64,000 nt of DNA, from assembly GCA_020746835.1 (NCBI GenBank), contig JAGPNK010000005.1, positions 1,240,001 to 1,304,000 of the forward strand, in the 5' to 3' direction. Source of the stretch: Stachybotrys elegans (taxonomy: Eukaryota > Ascomycota > Sordariomycetes > Hypocreales > Stachybotryaceae). The position numbers and the translations under genes are program-made. Below, piece by piece: positions 41,323 to 54,532 of this stretch (positions within the stretch are counted from its first letter, which is position 1; each line of letters begins with the position of its first letter). The notes beneath the pieces were generated by a model. That model saw only the letters and a list, made by a program, of their open reading frames with translations, had not been told where the DNA came from and made no database searches.

Positions 41323-44300
41323 ATGGGGAAGATAACCAAGTCTATGCAGCCGAAGCACAAGGAGACTTTGGTAAGTCTGGAACATGGGATTCTGCTATGC
41401 GTTTTGGCCCGTTCAAGAATGCTAACCCCCATTTGTAGTCTCCTTGGCTGAAGGGCTACGTCGAGTCTGCCTCTACAACCCCACTACCTCTCCTGCCAAA
41501 GCATCTAGCAGCTTTCCCCTCTCGATGGCCATTTCCGCGAGGCGATCTTTACCACTGGATACCTCTTCTAAACCGATTCGACAGCATACTAGAGCACTTT
41601 TGTGTGACCTATAAGCTGAACGAGGGACCCCAGGAGCGCGCCTTCGCCTGCGATGTCCTCATCGACCACGTACACCCTGCATATTTCGCGGATGGAAAGG
41701 ATTGGGATGCGGCGAAAATCAAGGAGCTTGGGTTTTCTTCCGAAGGAGACCGACAGCTGATCGAGAGCATCTTGAAATTTTCTCGTATGCTCCTGGAACA
41801 TTGCGGCAACCGAAGCATTTACGCCAGCAGCTCCCACCTGAATGATCTGCTGAACAGCACCTCACTTCCGATACTCATAGCCACAATGGAGGTAGGATCC
41901 GAGCTGGCTCAGAGATATCAGGCTTCGGTCAAGCGTATTGGAACCGCCTCCCGGCAGATCAGCGCCGCACTCTTGGGAAACCATTATAACATTGACCTTG
42001 AGCGCGTTCAACAGCTTGCACTGCCTTTTACTAAGACCCCCATCGTCAGCCTGGCTGATTCTCATTCCTTCGCCTCACTTGGCTCCGCTTCGAAGGGGAA
42101 GGAAAAGGCCCAGACAAGCAGCCGAAACGCCGCCCCGACTCACGCCAACGACTTGGTTGCGATTGCTATTGGGGACGATAAGCGTTGGGCCGGCTGGGGG
42201 GATGTCAGAGTCTCCTATTACCCCCAGGAAAATGTTTCTAACACAGAGGCACCCGCAAACCCGGGCGCCTCTTCTGTGCCCTCCACCCCGACTCCATTGC
42301 GCCGAAGCTCCACAATGAATACGCACTCTACTCCAAGGGCCCGACACGCGCCTGTGGATGACTCTTCCCCGTTGGAGCCTCGAACACCCGCGTTCCCAGA
42401 AGAGAGTGCTGCTGGATCTGGTCAAAAATGGGTTGAGATTCCTCAATCAGTGGTCGCCTCGACGCCATTGTACAACCTCGTGGACCGCTGCCCCAAGGAC
42501 ATGCCGGCAACCTCTAAATACGAATTCTTCCATCGACTGAGGGTGGCAAAGGCACTGTCCGATTCGAAAGAAACTCGCCAGCAGCTCCTCGCCTTGCGCC
42601 TGCTCGCCATAACCAATCTTGCGTACATTCATACCGAGTCCAACTTTGTCGAAAAGGTTCTTCGCCATGACATGGATGAAACCCGCAGATATCAGCTCGT
42701 GTACCAACTGGCTGAAATGATTCATCCCTCAGCCGATGGGACGGCCGACGTGCCATTATGGCTTCAGACGATCGCTCTAGCATTGCTGGCTGCCGTCTCT
42801 AGCTTTATGGCTCGGTGCCAAGATGTCCTCTCCGCCCTGAACGCAAATGTCAACCACGGTATTCTGTTGTATGTCATTCGGAAAGCTGTCGCAGGGATGT
42901 CAGAGGATGACCCTTCAGATGATGGGGGCCAGGCCACAGAAGCGGACGAGTGGAGGAATCACCTGTTTGCATTGACACTTCATCTATCTACAGCTACTCG
43001 CGTTGGCAGTGAAATGGTGTCTGCCGGCCTCATGGAGATACTGGTGGAGATGCTGAACTTGCGATCCAAGATTGCGCAACGACACCATGCTACCGTCCTC
43101 GGATTTCTCGACGGCCTCGTTTGGAACTATTCTAGTCCGCTCACTGCATTCTTCAACGCCAATGGATTGGATGCTATGGCAAAGTTGGTGGTTGATACGC
43201 TTGAGGAAGCCAGGTCGTTGCGTTCAGCAGGTCGTGGGACACCGCGGAGCCAGCAGACCCATGCCGTCGACTACGAGATTCCGTATTACCAGCAGCAAAC
43301 GCTGAAGTGGCTTCTCAAGTTCATCCACCACATCATGTCCAACTCTTTCAGTTATACGGGCAATACGGACCGTCTCTTGCGAAACCTGGCCGAGAAGTCA
43401 GATCTGCTAGGTGGCCTAAGGGAGATAATCGGGAACAAAAAGATTTACGGCTCTGTCATCTGGACGAATTCGGTGACAATCCTCAGCGATTTCATTAACA
43501 ACGACCCCACAAGCTTTGCCGCCATCTCCGAATCCGGCATGATCAAGACCTACTTGGAGGCCATCACTGGCACCCCTCTCCCAGAGGAAGATGCGCAGCG
43601 AGATGTTGGAGACGAGGACGGGAACGATTCTGATACCTCCGACAGCTCCATTGGTTCCTCCTTTGTAGTGGCCGATGATAGACCCCACCCGCCCCCTGAA
43701 GAAGAGCTGAGAAGCCGTGACCGCGAGTCGTTGGCGGCAGGAATTCTCGCTTCCCCAGATGCAATGCTTGTGGTGCCTTCAGTCCTTAACTCGATCTCTC
43801 TCAACAACGCCGGAATGAGAATGATTGTCAAGTCTAGAGTCCTTGACAGCTTCTTCGAGATCTTCGAGAGCGCCGAGCATGTACGATGCATGGCAGCTGA
43901 CGAAAACTTGGCATCCAACCTCGGTGCCAGCTTTGATGAGCTCGCGCGTCACCACCCATCTCTCAGATCGTCCATCACGAACGCCGTCGTTGACATGATT
44001 GCTCGGGTAAAGTATTTGGGTCTTTTCAAATCTGAGACTGCCGGCTGGGGAGTGAAGCTCCTGCTGCCAGCTTCGAAAGAGAAAAAGGGCCCTGACGCCA
44101 CTGCCCAGGAAGCCTCACATGGTACAACTGGTGACGAGGACGTTGACATGTCTGATGCCGTGCAGTCCCAAGATGCCGAGGCCGATACGGCCGCCGAGGG
44201 ACGTCACGGATCGCCGACATCCTCAATCACACCCTACATCTACGCAATGGCTTCATTCCTGAGCTCGTATCTGAACACAGTTCCCCTGAAAACGATCCTG

Positions 44301-47300
44301 GTCGACAACGGCGCTATCGAGCTGCTGCTTGACATTTGCGAATCCCCAAGCCTCCCAGCCTCCTTCGGAGATTCTGCGGCCTCGAGGATGCTGAACTCGG
44401 TGGTTGTGACTCTGCTAGACCATTGTCCGATCCGGGGCCTTCCATCTCTGCTGAGACGTGCGCAGCTGGCCTTGGATGCCCTCCAGCCACTGGCGGCCAA
44501 GAAAGAGGCACTGCCTCCGTACTTCGCCCCCTTTCTCGCTCCCGAGACACAGGGAGGTCATATAGATCTGGCGCCAGAGGCAATCGCTGAAGCAAACTCA
44601 CTTGTCAAGGCCCTCCTGAATGCACAGACGTTCATTAAGATTGCATCTGAAGGCTTCAACCGATCAAGGTCTGCCATGAACTTTCACCCCGTCAATGTTT
44701 ATGATTACTATCTGAACCTTATCAATTCCATCGGCCCTGTGCTTCGTGGTGTTCTAGCGGAGGAGGCTGGCCAGCTCACCGTGGTACCCCAGCACTGGTC
44801 TTTTAGGCACCACCCTGCCGCACTTGATGGCGGAAGCTCCAGCCAAGCGAATCCTACCGCCGAAGCCGACGACGGTCCTTTGCCCGACGTCCTGAATCCT
44901 GCCGGCGAATGGAAGGAGGATGGCGAGAAGACGGTTCCCATTCCTTCTCGGCCTTCAAAACAGGAAAAGGATAGCCCGCGCTTTCAGAACTACGAAACAT
45001 TGCGCACTCTCCTGCACCCAATGATTCCCACGACGTTCCCTCTCTTCCAGGCGTTGGGAAAAGTTCTCCTACCCCGCCGAGAGATCAACCAGGGCGATCC
45101 GTACTTCAAATGTCGGCACCTGGAAATCGCCAAAGCACTGGCCGATACCGTTCTATCCCACTTGGGCTCATCAGTTGACAGCCCTAATCCCACGTCCAAG
45201 GACTTTCATTACTGGATCATTATGCTTCATACGATCCACGAGATGCTGATCCACCATCGTAAGTTGTTTCCTCGTCATTTAGCCAAGAGAAAGAGCATGT
45301 GCTCATTAATGTGATTCAGCTCGACCCAATGACCGTACCACCCTTCAAGTTCTTCTACCTGTGCTACTAGCTTTCAAGGAGCTGGGCGGTCTTACCGTTC
45401 TCAACCAGATGGTCAAAGTCTTTGCTCAGACTGTGAAGACGGGATCTCAAAATAGTCCAGAGGAGTCTTCCAAGTCGAAAGTGGCGGCTTTCGGACTCAA
45501 GAAGATCCTTGACTTGTACTTCATTCTTGCCAATGGCAAGCACATCGGTGATGCGAATGGCCTCTATCACATCCAGAGGCAGATGGACCGAAATCACCAG
45601 GCCACACATATCGGAAATCAGATTGTGTTGGAAATACGCGGCGCCATATTCCCCGCCGTCGCCAGCCTGTGGGATACGAATGTCATCGAGAAAATACCGG
45701 ACCAAACAGTAAAACGACTCATAGCGACATTAAAGATGATCTGCGTCGCAGAGTCTGAAACTGAGACGATCCCAAAAGACAAGGCAAGATTTTCAACCAA
45801 TTTTAATGGAGCACCCAGCTAACTGCCCGCAGCGCGTGTTCTCACTTTTCAGATACACTGATGCTCGCTTCAACTGGGCAACTGTGCGAGGAGTTGTCGA
45901 AGATCTCATGGAAGCGGAGTATCCCGAGGATCTCGTCCTAGAGGCCGTCTACAGAGCGAATGGCAACGGCGCTACTGCGCGTGAGTACTGCCGTGCTCAT
46001 AAAGCTGGAAAAGCCGGTCCTCATAGACATCGCATTCCTCCCCAGGACGCCAACACATCAGCCCTCAAGGAGCCCGCGGCACCTGGCAGCGGCCGAGACA
46101 CTCCAAGTGCTGCCGATACAACAGATGCTGACAGGATGTCGGTTGACGGACTAGCCGATGTACCCGGAGAGACCACTGGCCAACCTGTGACTCAAGCAGC
46201 CGAGGATGGACCCGAAGGAATCACCACGTATACCAGAGGTGGCTTTCTCATGTCGGTCAAGCATGATCTGGACGTCAAGCGGGCCGAAATCCGTACAGAT
46301 TTGATTGATCAATGCCTTGATGTCATACGCATCCACCCCGACACTGCTATTGAGGTCTCAGACTTGATTAAAGACGTCATGTTCCAGCAATCAGACCCAG
46401 AGCAGCAGGAAGAAGTGTGCACGACACTGACATATGCCCTGTCGTCACTCTCACTTGACGACGAAGACAAGAAGAAGAATGCGAAGTGCATCGCATCGTA
46501 CGCTCATCTTCTGGCCCTGTTGCTACAGGATGCGCAATTCTTCGATCAAAACATCGACACACTACGCGACAGAGTCGATGATTATCTATCTTTCCTCAAT
46601 GCGGCGAACTCCAAGGCATTCGATACTGAGCCCCCTTCATGGACTCCTTACATACTGCTGATCCTGGAGACGCTTCTTCGACACGACGAACGCCCTGTGC
46701 CAATAAAATGGAAACCGCCGACCTCTCTAGACGAGGAGGTGGCGGCGCCCCCCGTGCTAACGATGCGAGACTCTCTGGTCAGTGACGCACAGTGTGAGGA
46801 GATTTTCACGAACCTCTCGACCATGCTTTGCACTGCAGGAACTGATGAGCTGAGGGCAACTGCTATCTTGAGGGTTTTGGTGATCCTTACTAGGCGGCGT
46901 CAGCTTGCCCAGCTCGCTGGAAAGAGGCTGCATCTGAGTCGTCTTTGTCTCACTGCGCGTCAGTTCTCTCGTCTTGGATCTGAGCGCATGAAGAGCGCAA
47001 GAATCTCGTCACACATCATGACAATCTTACGCCACATTGTCGAAGATGATGAAATCATCAAGCAAATCATGAGAGCCGAAATCAAAACAGACTTCACTTC
47101 GCTGCTCCGAACCCACAGGCAGCCTGATGTGAATATCTATTTGCGTGCTATGAGCCACCTTGCCCTGCGCTCCCCAGTCCTATTTGTTGAGGTCACCAAC
47201 GAGTTGCTACGCTTCTCACGATGGAACCCGACCCCTGATATTGTCCGGGGCCCATTTCTGACCTGGAAGGAAGAGGCCACCTCAAAAACGGAACCAGCGC

Positions 47301-50300
47301 AACCTATTGAAGAACCTGCTGCACAGAGCATCAAAGAGTCGACTGAAGCTCCTGACAAGCAAATGACAGATGTCTCCAAGCAGGATGCGAAGCGCCCCGT
47401 CGTGGAGAGCCCTGATGGCGTCATCCACTTTCTGCTAACAGAGCTCGTTGCCTTCAGGGAAGTTGAGGACAAGGAACCGCCAAAGGAATCCCATGAAGAG
47501 GGTGAGCAGTCAGTAGCAGGTCGAACTACATCATCATCTACGGAAGATGTAGCCACGGAAGGGAAGGACAAGAAGAGCCAGAAGCCTGTTTTCAAGACAG
47601 AGGACCACCCAATCTATGTGTATCGCTGCTTCCTCCTCACGTGTCTTGCTGAGCTTCTTCAGAGTTACACTCGGTCAAAAGTGGAGTTCATCAACTTCAA
47701 ACGGAGCGCTCCGCCAGCCTCTGCGAACACACCTGTCAAGCCTCGCTCAAGCGTTTTGAATTATCTCATCTACGATCTCCTTTGCCAAGGGAACCTCAGT
47801 GGCACTGCCGATACAATCGCCTCCAAGAAGAAGGCAGCAACTGCGTCGCATGCACAAAAGCTTCTCGTGGCTCTTGTCAGCAGGACGAACGAGCGGACAA
47901 TTGATAGGACTCAGGACAAATACACGTATGAGGATGAGCCGGACCTGCTCTTCGTTCGGAAATTTGTTCTCGACACCGTCCTGAAGGCATATGAAAGAGC
48001 ACCATTGTCTGACGAGCCTCTTGAGACTCGATACTCGCGGATGCAATGTCTGGCAGAACTCATGAACATGATGGTTGGTGAGAAGGACAAAGACCAGAAC
48101 ACGGGCTCGCGGAGCCAAGAAGGCATCCAAGCGCGATCTCAAGCCCAGATACGCCGACTCATGTACGAGAAGGGCTACCTGGACAAGTTGACCTCGTCGA
48201 TTGCGGAGATCAACCTCAGCTACCCAGGCGTCAAGCGCGCTATCAAATACATTCTCCGTGTTCTGCGCGTGTTGACAGATACCGCCAAGGAACTGAGCCA
48301 TGCCAATATCTTGCCCTCCGAGTCCTTGGGTGATGACGAGGATGACTACGGCTCTAGCTCGTCGCTTTCTGATCTCGACGACGCCCGTGAAGAGACACCT
48401 GATCTTTACAGAAACTCCACCCTGGGTATGCTCGAGCCTCGGGGTGAGGATGACGAATCCGAGGATGAGTCTGGCGACGATGATGACGAAGACATGTATG
48501 GTGATGACATGTACGAGGAGGGTTATGAGGAAGACATGGAAGTGGACTATGACGACGGCCCAGACAGCGAGGACGACGAGGTCCTCAACGAAATTGGAGA
48601 AATCGAGGGTCTTCCTGGAGACCACACCGGGTTGATCGAAGTGGACTTGGATCCTGGGGACGATGACGATGATGATGACGAGGACGATGAGGACGATGAT
48701 GAAGACAGCGATGAGGACGATGACGATGACATGGACTCCGCCGACATGGACGACATGGATGACGAGGTCGAAATCGTGGATGAAGATGGAAATCCTGTCA
48801 CAGATGATGGAAACTCGGCCTGGACGAGCGAGAGCGATGGCGATGACGAGGGTGATCCCGAGGGCATTGACGTTGACTACGAGGCTGAAGTGCAGGATGA
48901 GGAAGAGGCTCACATGCATCGCCTGAATATGAACATGGAGGCTACAGAGGTGCTTCTGAACAGCATGGCCCATGTTCTCGATGACGGTTTCGAGGAGCAT
49001 ATGATGGATGAACGAGAGGAGACTTATGAAGCTGGCGGAGGACTTGACGAAGGAGGTATGAACGATTCCCACGACCCACTCCATTCACCGTTTTGGTAGC
49101 CTTGTGCTAACCTTGTTGACAGAGGAGGACGAGGAAGAAGAGATGGAGGATGAAGAGTATATCTATCCAGATGCCAATGGCTGTAAGTCTCGCAGGTTCT
49201 GCTACCTGGTTTTTGGAGATTGCTGCTAACATAGTTGATTAGTGATCGACGAACAAGGACCGCAGATTCCTGCACTTGGCTGGGATTACATGGGTACGGA
49301 AGACGATAATGGAAGACGCCAGATCTGGATGCTGGATGCGCACAGGCGCCATGGTCTGTCACGGGGCGATAGCCGAAGTCCGTTTCCCACTCGATTCCCT
49401 AGTGGACGGGACCACCTCAGCAGTAAGTTTACATCTCAGCACAGCGTATTTCAGTGGAATCTAACCCCTCTTCAGACTTCCGTAGCTTCCTTAACCGCAC
49501 CCACCGGCACAGCAGTGCCAACTTCGAAGACGGTACCAACCCGCTGCTGCGGCGGGAGCAATCCTCAGATACTCCTTCGCGTCACGGCCACACGCACACC
49601 TTTGGACTGCGTCTGCCAGATGGCATTGGCATGTTCCCTGGCCCGACCAGGCATGGCGGTGATGGCTCTCTAAGCTTTCTGCACGATCTGTTCGAGTTTC
49701 TGCCGATGATGGGGCGCCCTGGTCAGCCTCTGCACTTTCATGTCACTGGGCCTGGTGGTAGCCGAGAACTTCGAGACATCGGAGCGCCTCGCGTTTCCAG
49801 GAACGAGCAGCGTCGAGAGGGCTGGATGCAGGAGCCATATCATGCAGTCTCTTTTCATGTGGACTCGACCATGAACCGTTATCAAGAAGAAATGAGGCTT
49901 GTTTTTGGCAGCAACCATTCCACCGAAGCGGCCAGAATCGCCAATGCCATCCTTGCGCGGTTGATGCCTGCGGCCATAGAGCTGGAGAAGGAAGCTCGAG
50001 CGGCCGATGCGGCGGCTCAGAAGCGCTTGGAGGAAGCTCGACAAAAGCGAGATGAAGAGGAACGCCTGCTCCGAGAAGCAAAGGAGGCCGAAGAAAAGGC
50101 TGCGCGGGAAAAGAAAGAAGCCGAAGACCGCGAAGCAGCAGAACGCGCTGCCGCCGAAGCGGCTGCGACCAGCAACGACAGCCAGAATCAAACGGAGCCT
50201 GGTCAGCCCAGCAATGATAGCGCCATGGAAGGAGTCGAATCTACAGACAGACCCGCAGCAGCTGCTGCTTCCGAGGACCAGACCAATTCGGGGGCGCCAT

Positions 50301-53300
50301 CCAACGAGCCGCGGGTGATGACCGTCATTCGAGGTGAAGAAGTCGATATTACCGAGCTGGGTATCGACCCTGATTATCTGGCAGCCTTGCCCGAGGAGTT
50401 CAGAGAAGAGGTGATCGCCCAGACTATAAGCTCCAGGAGGATTCAAGCTCGTGAAGAGGCAGCCACTGGGGAGTCAACAGAAGTGTTCCAAGAATTTTTA
50501 GACGCCTTGCCAGACGAGTTGCGCCTGGAAATTGTTCAGCAAGAACGTCAAGAGCAACGTCGCCGCGCACGAGAGGACAACCGTCGTCAGGTTCTGGCTG
50601 CTGCATCCACCCGTGCCGAGCCGACAGCAGCAGAAATGGATGACCCGGCGAGTATTCTACTCACTTTCCCCCCTGAGCTCCGGGAACAGGTCCTCATGGA
50701 CCAGGGACAGGACCTCATGGACCAACTCCCCCCTGAGCTTGCGGCTCAGGCCCGGGCCTTAGCCCAGCAGCATGCACCGCAAAGACGCCATATCATCAGA
50801 GCCCTTCCTCCTACTAACGATCCGGCCGGACTTGCCCGTCCAGCCACCCCGCCTTCCGGAGCCGAACACAAGAGCCATCGCCGTGCTGTTATCCAGATGC
50901 TTGACAAGGCTGGTGTGGCAACTCTTCTTCGTCTGATGTTTATCGCGCAGCAGGGATCCATCCGCAGCTATCTTTTCAACGTCTTTACCGATGTGTGCGA
51001 GAATCGTCAAACCCGACTGGAAGTTGTGAGCTCCATTCTGCAAATCCTGCAAGACGGCAGCACCGACATGCCTGCGGTCGAGCGCAGCTTTGGACAGCTG
51101 TCCCTCAAGGCCAAGAAGCACAAAGACAAGGAGACAGAACAGAAGACTCCTCAGAGTCTCAAGAGGACGCTGACAACGTTGACTGCACCTGGTTCTACGT
51201 CAGCAAACTCAGAGACATCACCACTCCTCATTGTACAGCAGTGCTTGGACCTCCTCGTTGAGCTTTGCGGAAAGAACCCTCATATTTCATGGCTGTTTCT
51301 GACGGAGCACGAGACGGTCGGATCCACGCTCAAGCGAAGCTTGAGCCGCAAGGGCAAATCCAAAGATACTCGCGCTCACAAATTCGCTATCAATTCTCTG
51401 CTGGCACTGCTGGATAGGGAGCTGGTCATCGAAAGCTCGATTGTCATGACCCATCTCGCGGATCTGCTGAATCGGGTCACTCTGCCGCTACAGAATCTTG
51501 ACCGACGCAGAAAAGAAGCCGAGGAAGCCAGCAAGTCGGAGGAGAAGCCAAACGAGGCAGAGGCTGCTTCCAGTGCCGCCGCTCCTGAACAAGCATCTGG
51601 AAGCCAGGTGCCAAACCAGAACTCGGGCGAATCAACAGAAGCCAAGGAGCAGAAAAAGGACGAGGCACCGCAGAAGAAGCCTCGGCAGCTGCAGCCACCA
51701 GTGATCCCCCCTGCCAATCTTACCTTGGTAGTGAGAATCTTTGTGGCTCGTGAGTGTAGCTCCAAGACTTTCCAGAACACCATCTCAACGATCAAGAACT
51801 TGTCTGCCATCCCGGGCGCCAAGGCAATCTTCGGGCAGGAGCTTGTCCGCCAAGCCCAGCTTCTGAGTGAGAATATTCTTTTGGATCTTGACAGTCTTCT
51901 GCCACACATCGAGAAGGCTACATCTGGCACCGAGATCCAGGGTATAGCGCTATCCAAGTTCTCCCCCGGCGCCTCCGAGCAAAACAAGCTGCTCCGAGTT
52001 CTAACAGCACTCGACCATCTCTTTGACGAGAAAAGGAACAAGAACACTGAATCTGAGGGCACAAACGAGGGCATGGAGAGCGAGAAGCAAAACCTCGTTA
52101 CTTCTCTTTACCACAACTCTACTTTCTCAACCATGTGGGATAAGCTAAGTGCCTGCTTGAAGGCGATCCGACAACGAGAGAGCATGCTGAACGTGGCAAC
52201 GATTCTCCTGCCTCTGATCGAGTCGCTCATGGTTGTTTGCAAGAACATGACAATCACCGACGACCAGTCTCAAAGCCAAGTCGGTAAGGAAATGCTGCTT
52301 TCCAGCCCCCCTCCAGAGACACGGACTGCTAGTCTCTTCTTTTCGTTCACCGAAGACCATCGCCGGATTCTCAACGAGCTGGTGCGCCACAATCCTAAGC
52401 TCATGTCAGGGACATTTGCCCTCTTGGTTAAGAACCCGAAGGTTCTGGAGTTTGACAACAAGAGAAACTACTTCAACCGAAGTGTCCATTCTCGCCAGAA
52501 CCAGAACAGGCAGAATTTCCCACCGCTGCAGCTCTCGGTGCGTCGCGACCATGTTTTCCACGATTCGTTCAGGCACCTGTTCTACAAGTCTGGTGACGAG
52601 ATCAAATATGGCAAGCTGAATATTCGTTTCCACGGCGAGGAGGGCGTGGACGCAGGCGGAGTTACACGTGAGTGGTTCCAGGTCCTGTCACGGCAAATGT
52701 TCGACCCCAACTACGCCTTGTTCATCCCGGTTTCCTCGGATCGAACGACCTTCCATCCAAATAAGCTCAGCGGTATCAACGACGAGCATTTGCTGTTCTT
52801 CAAGTTTATCGGGCGCATCATTGGCAAGGCCTTGTACGAAGGCCGCGTTCTCGACTGCTTCTTCAGCCGTGCTGTGTATAAGCGCATTCTTGGCAAAACC
52901 GTTTCGGTCAAGGATATGGAGTCGTTTGATCCAGACTATTACAAGTCTCTCTGCTGGATGCTCGACAACGACATTACGGACATCATCACGGAAACCTTCT
53001 CTGTCGAGGATGATGAGTTTGGCGTTACGAATGTCGTTGACCTTATCCCCAACGGCCGAGACATACCAGTAACGGACGAAAACAAGCATGACTACGTCCG
53101 ATTGGTGGTCGAGCACAAGCTGCTCGCCTCAGTGAAGGAACAGATGGAACATTTCTTGAAAGGTATGGCATAAGGTTTTACCCCCTCTTGGTTGAACATC
53201 ATGCTCACATGGTACAGGATTCCACGAAATCATCCCCGCAGAGCTCATCTCGATCTTTGACGAACAGGAGCTCGAGCTACTCATCTCCGGACTTCCTGAT

Positions 53301-53715
53301 ATTGATGTTGACGATTGGAAGAGCAATACGGAATACCACAACTACAGTCTCTCCTCCCCGCAAATCCAGTGGTTCTGGCGAGCCGTTCGTTCTTTCGACA
53401 AGGAGGAGCGTGCCAAGCTGTTGCAATTCGTCACGGGAACAAGCAAAGTACCGCTGAACGGATTCAAGGAACTTGAGGGTATGAACGGTGTGAACCGATT
53501 CAATATCCACCGAGACTATGGCAACAAGGACAGGTTGCCTACATCACATACATGCTTCAATCGTGAGTAACCCTCTTCTACTTCCAACTGTAGCTGCATC
53601 GACTGACTTTGTCATTCCAGAACTCGACATTCCCGAGTACGACAGCTATGATATCTTACGCTCTCAGATCATGAAGGCCATTACAGCGGGAAGCGATTAT
53701 TTCGGATTCGCCTAA
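41323..53715 (+). CDS. tom1: Tom1/HUWE1-type giant HECT E3 ubiquitin ligase
   Basis: Nine exons: 41323-41370, 41439-45258, 45320-45783, 45833-49055, 49123-49182, 49243-49422, 49476-53162, 53218-53562 and 53621-53715. They sum to 3,973 residues with all phases agreeing. The N-terminal half is the helical-repeat DUF908/DUF913 scaffold (from SPWLKGYVE). An Asp/Glu tract spans about 2316-2453. Two ubiquitin-binding (UBM/DUF4414) motifs, [10 protein letters not shown] and [10 protein letters not shown], come next. The HECT domain occupies about 3623-3973, with the catalytic Cys encoded at 53553-53555 (residue 3940, SHTCFNQLDIPEY) and the C-terminal GFA. Yeast Tom1 ubiquitinates excess histones and unassembled ribosomal proteins and affects mRNA export; those roles are inferred. 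Intron 3 (45784-45832) is a GC-AG intron. Confidence 0.95.
45784..45832 (+). other. GC-AG intron of tom1
   Basis: The exon ends AAG and the intron begins GCAAGA, with a GCTAAC branch-type site 12 nt before the acceptor CCGCAG. Splicing joins IPKDK to [10 protein letters not shown] in phase, as the family needs. No GT donor nearby gives the same protein. Confidence 0.8.
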
Positions 53716-54532
53716 GGGCCATTAATCCACCTGGTTGACAGCAAACGCAAGGTTCACCCAAGGCGACGCGAGGGTTTATCTGACTGGCGTAAACATGGTC
53801 TCAGTTTGTTCTCATGCTAATTATGGTTTGACGTTTTCTTTCAAATATGGAGGCACAAATGGATGACGCCTTCGTGCTCATCCAAAAGGGACTTGATTGC
53901 TTACGGAAATCTCGACTCAGCAACACCACGGAGAAGTGCAGGTCTCCTGTGGTATTGCGGGCCGATGCCGACAAGATTGCTTCCCAGGTTGCCGAGGGTT
54001 ACGAATAGATGCGCATGGACTTCTTAGGAGGAATAGATAGGACTTTTTATGCACTTGCTACTATCCCAATAAAGGCTGCGCATGTCATGAGCATAAATGC
54101 GTTTCTGTGATGTTACGAGGTCCTTCATAGATTCGTCATTGCAACGAGGAAGACGAAGGAAAAGAGAAACCTTGTCAAATCAGCTACTTTTGTGTCGAAA
54201 TCTCTTGGGTTAACAGCTATTGCCTGTACTAATGCCTGAGCAAAAATGGGCTTACGACGTAGACCGATGCATCAGAGCCAGCGTAGATATTTATTTATGC
54301 ACGTCACGTCGAGCAACCAGGGATGATGAAGTTGAGGCGACCAGGAGTCTGAGATGATGTTAGGGAACTTTGGACATCATGAATGCATTTTGAAAAAAAT
54401 CTGTTCCGAAAATGCCTAATACATTCGTACGAGGCCCCGACCCGAGCCCTGATGGATCCTCACTCCAAATGCATGCAAACCACAAGGACCAAAGGTATGA
54501 ATTCCCCTTTTATTTCATTAAACGCCAGAACC
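53716..54532. other. Convergent 3' intergenic space
   Basis: 817 bp between the tom1 and rps6 stop codons. It includes CCAATAAAGG around 54066, which may be a polyadenylation signal for tom1. No gene or RNA is recognised. Confidence 0.45.

Noticed and set aside
47747..49084. 445-codon minus-strand open frame over tom1
   Set aside because: It mirrors the Asp/Glu-rich exon; the Val/Ile-rich translation is what reverse-read GAY/GAR codons give. The plus strand has clear family homology.
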